A stretch of 54,983 bases of DNA from Mesorhizobium xinjiangense. Lineage in GTDB: Bacteria > Pseudomonadota > Alphaproteobacteria > Rhizobiales > Rhizobiaceae. A program made the position numbers and the translations under genes. Of this stretch, positions 7,894 through 14,285 are shown piece by piece; within the stretch, counting starts at the first letter, position 1; every line of letters begins with the position of its first letter. The stretch covers positions 1-54,983 of the forward strand of contig NZ_WOAC01000028.1 of the NCBI RefSeq assembly GCF_009749525.1, given 5' to 3'. The notes beneath the pieces were generated by a model. It made no database searches and was not told where the DNA came from. It was given only the letters and a program-made list of their open reading frames with translations.

Positions 7894-9254
7894 TCCATCC
7901 TCCCTCGGTGATCGCCGTTGACGACGATCCGAAGGAACTCGCCACGATCGTGCAGGCGCTGCGGCAACTTGATATCGCCTGCCTGCCGGTTCTGGTTGAA
8001 GGAACGAAGGTCGATATTCGCGCGCCGCTCAGTGGCGTGCGCATGGTGTTCTTCGACATCAACTACCTCAAGGCCGTGACCAACGATGTCGCGATGTTCG
8101 AAGCTGCAGCCACCATCCTGTGCAAGGTCCTGGCGACTGACAATGGCCCCTATGTGCTGATCACCTGGAGCAGCAAGGCCGACAAGCATGATGGGCTGAT
8201 GGCGCATTTAGCCGCCCATGTCGCGGAGATCCCGCCGCCCGCTGTGACCGGCTTTCTGCAAAAGGAGAACTTCACACCTGATGGCGCTGCAAAGGACAGC
8301 GGTGCGAGCCTTCGCGAGCAGATTATGTCGGTAATCGCCGATCAGCCGCAGATCCGGGCGCTCATGCAATGGGAAACGTCCGCACGCCGTGCCGCGGGAG
8401 ACGTCATCTGCTCGTTGCTGGACCTTTTTTCTCGCGAGGACAGATTCGCAGCGCGATACGGCCCAGCCCTCCACGGCGTCCTAACCCATATCGCGCGCAG
8501 CGCGGTGGGGGGCGGAAATGTCGCGGCGGACCGCCGCGCCGCGGTCAACGAGGCACTGGTGCCGATCCTCTTCGATCGCCTCATGCATCAGCTGCCGGCT
8601 GATGGCGAGGTCCAGCTGTGGACCGATGCGATCACGCTCGCACCGGACGTGCCAACACCTGGACCGGCGCATGGTTCACACCTCAATGCGCTCAGTCATA
8701 TCGCCCGCGCCGGTTCGGGCCCGATGGAGGCGGGCGATCGCGGCGTGGTCTTCATGCTCCCTGATGGCGCGGCCGAGAAGATGGCCGCGAGAACACAGCG
8801 CACGATGCAGGATATTGCGGCGGATTTCCTCTCCAGCCAGTCGAAAGGACAGAACAAACCTTCCCTTCCCGATATGGCAGAAGTCGCGCGGGATTGCCGC
8901 TGGGTGTTCGTCGGCATGCGCGCCATCTGCGATCAGGCTCAGGCCAAGGGTGTCATGCGGCCGGTCGTGCTCGCACTCGAAGTGCCTGGGACAATGAAGG
9001 AAAAAGGCCTCGGTCTTCGCTTCCACAATCACGGCGCGATCTCGACGACGCCATGCTTTGCAATACCACCGAACGGCGGCGGGGTGCCAACCAATCGCCG
9101 CCTGATCATCGACTGGCACTGGACGACGTCGCTTTCTGACGCAGAAATGGTGGGAGCAACAGTTCTGTACCGTGTGCGGGAGCCGCTGATGAGCCAGATC
9201 GCGTCACAGATGAGCGGCTATTCGGCAAGACCCGGCATCATAACGTTCGATTGA
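7890..9254 (+). CDS. Receiver-domain (response-regulator-like) protein with unknown output region
   Basis: This encodes 454 aa, and its ATG overlaps the stop of the dual-ATPase gene. Residues 5-130 look like a receiver domain with all key positions present: acidic pocket D11-D12-D13 (VIAVDDDP), phospho-acceptor D56 (MVFFDINYL), T92 (VLITWSS) and K125 (FLQKENF). Residues about 170-454 carry no DNA-binding or enzymatic domain that I recognise; they are alpha/beta and end with GYSARPGIITFD. The coupling says the neighbour is its kinase or phosphatase. The missing output domain suggests it acts through protein contact, perhaps with the AspBHI-like nuclease or the antiparallel 213-aa protein downstream. 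Function is inferred. Confidence 0.75.
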   Translation: MIHPPSVIAVDDDPKELATIVQALRQLDIACLPVLVEGTKVDIRAPLSGVRMVFFDINYLKAVTNDVAMFEAAATILCKVLATDNGPYVLITWSSKADKHDGLMAHLAAHVAEIPPPAVTGFLQKENFTPDGAAKDSGASLREQIMSVIADQPQIRALMQWETSARRAAGDVICSLLDLFSREDRFAARYGPALHGVLTHIARSAVGGGNVAADRRAAVNEALVPILFDRLMHQLPADGEVQLWTDAITLAPDVPTPGPAHGSHLNALSHIARAGSGPMEAGDRGVVFMLPDGAAEKMAARTQRTMQDIAADFLSSQSKGQNKPSLPDMAEVARDCRWVFVGMRAICDQAQAKGVMRPVVLALEVPGTMKEKGLGLRFHNHGAISTTPCFAIPPNGGGVPTNRRLIIDWHWTTSLSDAEMVGATVLYRVREPLMSQIASQMSGYSARPGIITFD

Positions 9255-9286
9255 CGTCAATTGCATGCCCGGCCATGTTGCCGCCG

Positions 9287-9928
9287 CTAATCAAACAGCT
9301 TCAGCTGGCTGGATTCGGAGCCCTCACCGGCTCCCGTTTTGCCGGATGCGCGGAAGCGCAGCTGCCGGAAATCAGTGCGCATTTCGATCAGCGCGAGAGC
9401 GAAGGCGGACATTTTTCTGATGTCGTCGGCGTAAACTACGAGATACCCCGACGCATTGCTGACCAGTCCGACGCTTGCCTTCTCGGCTCCCTGAACAAGC
9501 AGCTCCAAATGCTGCGATCTTGCGCAGAATACGACGAGCGGATGGACCTCGTGGTGCGGTATCCCGAACGCCCCGCCGTTGCAGCTGGTGACGGGAATGC
9601 ACCGGGCTGCAGAGAGCGCGGCGACCGTGGAAGCGACACCAATATCGAGGCCCATCAGCAGTCCAGCCTCGTCGGCTGACTCCAGTTCCTCTTCGAGCGA
9701 CGCATAATCTTCGTCGGGTACTACCCTCGTCTCGATTTGCCGAATCATCCCCAGTTCGAAGGCATGGATCTGCCGCGCATCGGTCCACGAAACACCGCGA
9801 AGATCACAATATTCGCGGTTGCAGCCAAGGCCGCTGTCGGATTCGACCTCCGCGCCGATCGGCCACCGGAGACCTTCAGCAGAAACCGTGCGCTCTATTT
9901 GAACGTCGAACCTGATATGTTTGAACAT
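9287..9928 (-). CDS. Hypothetical protein, antiparallel within Block A
   Basis: This encodes 213 aa on the strand opposite to its neighbours, ending 32 bp from the receiver gene and starting 84 bp from the endonuclease start. It has an acidic middle helix (EDYASLEEELESADEAG) followed by GLDIGVASTVAALSAARC and IPVTSCNGGAFG. These resemble a nucleotide- or substrate-binding alpha/beta fold, but I cannot name the family. It has no signal peptide or membrane span. Its position between a signalling pair and a nuclease makes it a candidate regulator, sensor or immunity partner. Coding is supported by length and protein-like sequence; the ribosome site is weak. Confidence 0.6.
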   Translation of the reverse strand: MFKHIRFDVQIERTVSAEGLRWPIGAEVESDSGLGCNREYCDLRGVSWTDARQIHAFELGMIRQIETRVVPDEDYASLEEELESADEAGLLMGLDIGVASTVAALSAARCIPVTSCNGGAFGIPHHEVHPLVVFCARSQHLELLVQGAEKASVGLVSNASGYLVVYADDIRKMSAFALALIEMRTDFRQLRFRASGKTGAGEGSESSQLKLFD

Positions 9929-10012
9929 GCTGCAATGCTACGCCGTCCAAGGAAGACCGGAAAGTCCGGTAATGAGGATTGATCGGTTCGGCCGATTCCC
10001 AAGGAGATGCTC

Positions 10013-11191
10013 TTGCAAATCATTGCCGTCGAACAGCTTTCTACCACAGATCTTCATGTGGACGCCGTCTATCAAGGCAGTCGTAACGGCAATGCCGGCG
10101 ACGACCCCTTTCCACGCCTGCTCAGTATGAGCAATCAGGGCGGGTTCCGTTACCGGGGTGACATCGCGGGGCGACTGGAGATGCTGCTGCTGACCTCCAG
10201 CTTCAGTGACCCAGATTGGCCTGATGCGCTCGACCGCGAGACCGGCGTCTTCACCTACTACGGCGATAACAAGAGCCCAGGCCGCGGGCTCCACGATACC
10301 GGCCGGCGCGGAAACCAGCTGCTGCAGCGCATTTTTGAGGAGGCTCATGGTGGTGTGGAGGCCCGGCAACGCGTCCCCCCGATCTTCCTCTTCGCCCGTT
10401 CGGGTGGCTGGCGTGATGCCATCTTTCTCGGGCTGGCAGTGCCCGGTGCATCAGACCTCTCGCTTTCCGAAGACCTGGTCGCGATCTGGCGCACCGCCGG
10501 CAATCGTCGATTTCAGAATTACCGGGCCCGGTTCACCGTCCTCGATGCGGCCGTCATTTCGCGCGCGTGGATCGAGAGTATCGTCGCCGGCGCACGCGAC
10601 GACGCGCATGCTCCGGCGGCTTGGCTAACATGGCAGAACAGCGGACGGCGCAAGCCGCTGACCGCCACGCGGTCGATCGAATATCGCAGCCGCCAGGAGC
10701 AGATGCCCGCCGATGCCGACGGCGAGGCGATGATCCATGCGGTCCGGCATCATTTCCAGGGCAGGCCACATACCTTCGAACATTGCGCTGCCGCGATTGC
10801 CCGACTCATGATCCCCGACATTGCCTCGCTCGACGTCACCCGGCCATCCCGCGACGGCGGCCGAGATGCCGTAGGCCAGTTGCGTATCGGTAGCGGTCCT
10901 GGATCCATCCTTGTCGACTTCGCACTTGAGGCGAAGTGCTACTCACCGCCGGGTTCGGTCGGAGTCCGCGACATGTCCCGGTTGATTTCGCGGCTGCGGC
11001 ATCGACAGTTCGGAATCCTGGTTACGACAACGTGGCTGGATCTGCAGGCCTATCGCGAAATCAAGGAAGATCAGCATCCGGTGATCGTGATCGCCGCGGC
11101 TGATATCATTGCGCTGCTCCGGGCGAGTGGTCGCGGCAGCGCCGAGGCGGTCTCCTCCTGGCTGAGCGAGGAATTTCCCCCGGACCTTTGA
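10013..11191 (+). CDS. AspBHI/Mrr-like modification-dependent restriction endonuclease
   Basis: This encodes 392 aa from TTG at 10013, which has AAGGAG (10001-10006) at the right distance; the ATG at 10007 is in frame but abuts that site. The N-terminal half contains NQGGFRYRGD, DPDWPDALDRETGVFTYYGD and LHDTGRRGN, which I recognise as the AspBHI-type N-terminal (SRA-like, modified-base-reading) domain. The C-terminal half is an Mrr-type PD-(D/E)XK domain: RDGGRD (D281 and D285), LEAK (E306, K308) and RHRQFGILVTTT. Enzymes of the MspJI/AspBHI family cut DNA carrying 5-methylcytosine in set contexts. The gene is 6 bp from the end of the convergent AIPR gene. The coexisting C5 methyltransferase makes its specificity interesting. 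Confidence 0.8.
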   Translation: MQIIAVEQLSTTDLHVDAVYQGSRNGNAGDDPFPRLLSMSNQGGFRYRGDIAGRLEMLLLTSSFSDPDWPDALDRETGVFTYYGDNKSPGRGLHDTGRRGNQLLQRIFEEAHGGVEARQRVPPIFLFARSGGWRDAIFLGLAVPGASDLSLSEDLVAIWRTAGNRRFQNYRARFTVLDAAVISRAWIESIVAGARDDAHAPAAWLTWQNSGRRKPLTATRSIEYRSRQEQMPADADGEAMIHAVRHHFQGRPHTFEHCAAAIARLMIPDIASLDVTRPSRDGGRDAVGQLRIGSGPGSILVDFALEAKCYSPPGSVGVRDMSRLISRLRHRQFGILVTTTWLDLQAYREIKEDQHPVIVIAAADIIALLRASGRGSAEAVSSWLSEEFPPDL

Positions 11192-11197
11192 TCCCGT

Positions 11198-13285
11198 TCA
11201 GCCGTCATCCGTCTGCATTCGTGCGACATCGGTGGGCGAAAAGGGATCGAATCCCTTCTCCCTGGCGATCTCGAGAATCCTGACGCCGTGCGTTGCCTGC
11301 TTGTGCGTCGGTGATTTGGTCCACCCTCCGCTTGCATAGCTGCTGAGCGTGTGCGCGATGCCCGTCTGCCATTCGGCAAGCGACCCGGTGCGCCGACCCC
11401 ACAGATGCATCGCGAACCATGTCTCCGCCGGCAGCCGCATGCAGGTTGCCGCAGCAGCATGGGTGTCTTTTGAGACCGGTCCTGGCTCGGTTCCGCCGGA
11501 TATCGCTGAGGCGCTTCCCCATTCGGGCGGAAGCGGGTCGCTCACCGGCAGATCGAGGTTGCGAAGCCCCATCCAGCAGCCCTCCTTCTTGCACCATTCG
11601 GTGACGTTCCGTCCCGCCGAGCTCTCCTGAATCTGGCGATCAACGTTGCGCGACCAGCCCCGCAGCAGGGCCTCCAGCCCCGTGCTTATCCCCTGCGATC
11701 GCCAGATTTCATCGAGACGCAACCGGCCGCCGGTGCGGTGCGACAGATAGGCGACAAGATAGCAAGTGATATTGGCGCGGTAAGCTGGAAAACCTTCCTG
11801 GCGGACAATACGCTGTGCCGCAGCATAAAGGATGATCTGGGCGACCGCGTCGCGGAAATAGGCATCGTCCGGCTCCCACGACGCTCCTCGCTGCTCACGG
11901 AGGCTGCGCATGAACGCGATGAAATTCTTCTGCGCACCCCCGCTTACAATATGCGGCAGTCTGCTCCAGCTGTTGAGTGCGCGGGCCAGATCGGTCTTCG
12001 AGAATCGCCGGCTTGGTGGCGTGCGGTCCCGGAACGCGCGCATGCGGGCCGGTGTCGTGCCCTCGATATTCATCGCCGTCCGGTACTGGCCGCGCGAGCG
12101 CTCGTAGAACCAGCGCGAGCGCTCACCCGGCGCCCAGATCGTCTTCGACAGCCGCTCGACTGCTATATGGTAGGGTTCATTGGCCGAGAAGTCGGCCTCC
12201 TGGATGACGTTTTGTGTATTGGCGAAGCGCGATATCTTGGGGACCATTTCCTCCACGCTGTCAGGCGGCAGGCGAGTGATCTTCGCCGCGACATGAATAT
12301 GCGGGATGTCGAGACGTTCGCGTTTGCGTGCCCGATGAATAGATGCGGTGGTCTGGCCGCCATTGACGATCTGCAGCCCGCGAAATCCGGTAATCTTCAA
12401 TCCGTCCGCTGCGGCTTCGGTGCTGATCTCGTCCACCGTCACCGAGATGCCGTTGTTGTAGGCCATGAAGTGGTGCGGCTCGTCGCGGAGCGTGTCGCGG
12501 ATACCGCGGTTGACCTTGCCCGTCGCCTGAAGGAATGCCCGGACGTTGTATTCCAGGATGCGGGGGCCGAACTCCTCGTACATCCGGTAGAGTGCTTCGC
12601 CTGGGAAGATGGCGAGATAGGATTCATATTCACCGTCTGAGGCGGGCATCGCCACGCAGGGGATCGGCTGTAACCCCATCAGGCCCAGATCGATCTCGAT
12701 GATCTCTCGCGTCTGGCCTGTCGCCATCGTCCGCATGAGACGCCGCAGGTCATAGATCTCAAACGTGACCGAGACGTTCCCGACGGCCTGTGGCTCGATA
12801 CCGCGAGCCGCTGAAAGACCATCGGTGAGAACGAACACCCGTGCCTCGCGGACACCGCCTTCAAGGAGCTCAGAAATCCGGTGCATCATCGCATAGGCGT
12901 CGCTCGCGCGCTCCATTTGCTCATGGTCGCCCCGCAACGCCGCCTGCAGCGCGCGGGCCGCCTGCCCGCCGATCCGCACGATATCTGCTGTCGGAACGGT
13001 TCGCTGATCCGTGCCGCCTTCAAACAGGGCGACGATCAAGTCCAACCGTTCACCGTCGTCCGGGACGGCATAGCCGTTCAATCGAACCCCGCCGGCGCCA
13101 AAGCGACCCTGGTGAAAGCATACTATCGGATTGTCGAGCATGCCGATCTCGGCGAGGTGTTCGGAAATTATCTCGGCGAACGCGTTCTCCGTAAATTCAG
13201 CTCCGGCGGAGTCCCCCAGCGCCCTGTCGCGCACGTCCTCGGCTAGAGCCGCAGCGAAAGTGGCCAGATCCCTTTCCTCAGCCAA
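11198..13285 (-). CDS. AIPR-family protein
   Basis: This encodes 695 aa and is the last gene of Block B; its start overlaps the preceding gene by 8 bp. Residues about 35-330 carry the AIPR (abortive infection phage resistance) pattern: an N-terminal acidic helical part, VNVSVTFEIYDLRRL, NVRAFLQATGKVNRGIRDTL, HFMAYNNGISV, and FRGLQIVNGGQTTASI, which is a hallmark of the family. The C-terminal third (about 400-695) is helical and less conserved. AIPR proteins are found with phage-resistance and R-M loci; the biochemical role is not settled. In this operon it probably serves as an effector or accessory nuclease-like factor of the methylation-linked system. Confidence 0.85.
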   Translation of the reverse strand: MAEERDLATFAAALAEDVRDRALGDSAGAEFTENAFAEIISEHLAEIGMLDNPIVCFHQGRFGAGGVRLNGYAVPDDGERLDLIVALFEGGTDQRTVPTADIVRIGGQAARALQAALRGDHEQMERASDAYAMMHRISELLEGGVREARVFVLTDGLSAARGIEPQAVGNVSVTFEIYDLRRLMRTMATGQTREIIEIDLGLMGLQPIPCVAMPASDGEYESYLAIFPGEALYRMYEEFGPRILEYNVRAFLQATGKVNRGIRDTLRDEPHHFMAYNNGISVTVDEISTEAAADGLKITGFRGLQIVNGGQTTASIHRARKRERLDIPHIHVAAKITRLPPDSVEEMVPKISRFANTQNVIQEADFSANEPYHIAVERLSKTIWAPGERSRWFYERSRGQYRTAMNIEGTTPARMRAFRDRTPPSRRFSKTDLARALNSWSRLPHIVSGGAQKNFIAFMRSLREQRGASWEPDDAYFRDAVAQIILYAAAQRIVRQEGFPAYRANITCYLVAYLSHRTGGRLRLDEIWRSQGISTGLEALLRGWSRNVDRQIQESSAGRNVTEWCKKEGCWMGLRNLDLPVSDPLPPEWGSASAISGGTEPGPVSKDTHAAAATCMRLPAETWFAMHLWGRRTGSLAEWQTGIAHTLSSYASGGWTKSPTHKQATHGVRILEIAREKGFDPFSPTDVARMQTDDG

Positions 13286-14285
13286 CTGCGCTGTCCTCCG
13301 CGATGGAGTCGAGCACGGCAGACCCGACGACGAAGGGCGCGCAGGCCGACAGCTCGATCGTGTAGCTGCACGTTCGTATTCCGGCCCTAAGCTCGGATCG
13401 CGTCAATCTTGGAAACGTGCCTGTGACATCGAACAGATCGAGCCGATCACGGCGATAGGCTCGGGTATAGAGATCGTCATGGGTGACCAGATAGCCTGCC
13501 GCGAGCAGCCGGCCATCGAAATCGGCGATCCGGTGCGGTGCCTCGTCGGCGAGGCGGCGCCGGATATCCGCTGCGAGCTGCGGAAGCGTGGCACCGTCAC
13601 CATCCAAACGCAGCCGGACATGGCCGAGAAGAATCCGGCCACGCCCCTCGTCGAGCTGCTCGGCATTGGAGATATCGACCAATTCGGGCGCCTGTCGCGT
13701 TGTCGCCTTGATCTCAACGAACCCGCCAGGGAGCGCAAAGTCGTTGGGTTCGCCGTGCGGTCCCGCCCACATCCCGATTGCGGCGCCAAGCCCGACCCTG
13801 GTTGCCAGCTCCTCCCGCAGGAATATCAGCTCGCCGACAAGGCCGGTTACGGCGGCGTCGGAAAGCCCGCTGCTGCCGTGCTTGGCCATGAACGCCTGCC
13901 AGATGTGCAGGCGCCCCGTCCAGTTCCGCAGGGCTGCCCGCGGCGTGGATGCCTTGGCTGCCGCTTCAGCGACGTCCTCGCACAGCACGGTGAAGACTGC
14001 CCCGTAGCTGCGGTCGGTCAGCGCAAGCGAAAAGCGGACGACACCGGCATGACCGCCGCCGAGCAGCGCCGGCTCGACAACGAACCCGTTCGATCGCGGC
14101 AGCGCGAGATCGGGCGGAACCTGATCGGCCGGCACCTCAAGTAGCAGCCCGGGGATGCCGTCGGGTTGACGCAGACCGGCGAGAACCTCGCAGGGCGCAG
14201 CCGGATGAACCCGGCGGACATGCCAACCCGGTTCCCGTCGCCCCTCCTCCTCCAGTGCCGTCAGGGCCTCGGAGACCGCCGTCAT
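13278..14285 (-). CDS. PD-(D/E)XK motif protein (DUF4420)
   Basis: This encodes 335 aa. Its ATG overlaps the Z1 gene stop (ATGA, 14282-14285) and its end overlaps the AIPR start. Centrally, VTGLVGELIFLREEL then GPHGEPNDFALPGGFVEIKAT supplies the nuclease-like core: E in GEL, D in NDF and ExK in VEIK. DUF4420 proteins occur with Z1 and MORC-like ATPase genes in restriction loci. By family and context it is the likely cleaving subunit for the Z1/MORC machinery. Catalysis is inferred from the motif. Confidence 0.82.
   Translation of the reverse strand: MTAVSEALTALEEEGRREPGWHVRRVHPAAPCEVLAGLRQPDGIPGLLLEVPADQVPPDLALPRSNGFVVEPALLGGGHAGVVRFSLALTDRSYGAVFTVLCEDVAEAAAKASTPRAALRNWTGRLHIWQAFMAKHGSSGLSDAAVTGLVGELIFLREELATRVGLGAAIGMWAGPHGEPNDFALPGGFVEIKATTRQAPELVDISNAEQLDEGRGRILLGHVRLRLDGDGATLPQLAADIRRRLADEAPHRIADFDGRLLAAGYLVTHDDLYTRAYRRDRLDLFDVTGTFPRLTRSELRAGIRTCSYTIELSACAPFVVGSAVLDSIAEDSAVG

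Noticed and set aside
7890-9254. Receiver protein as an ordinary DNA-binding response regulator
   Set aside because: No HTH or other output domain is visible after residue 130 and the partner is soluble, so a standard transcriptional two-component pair is not supported.
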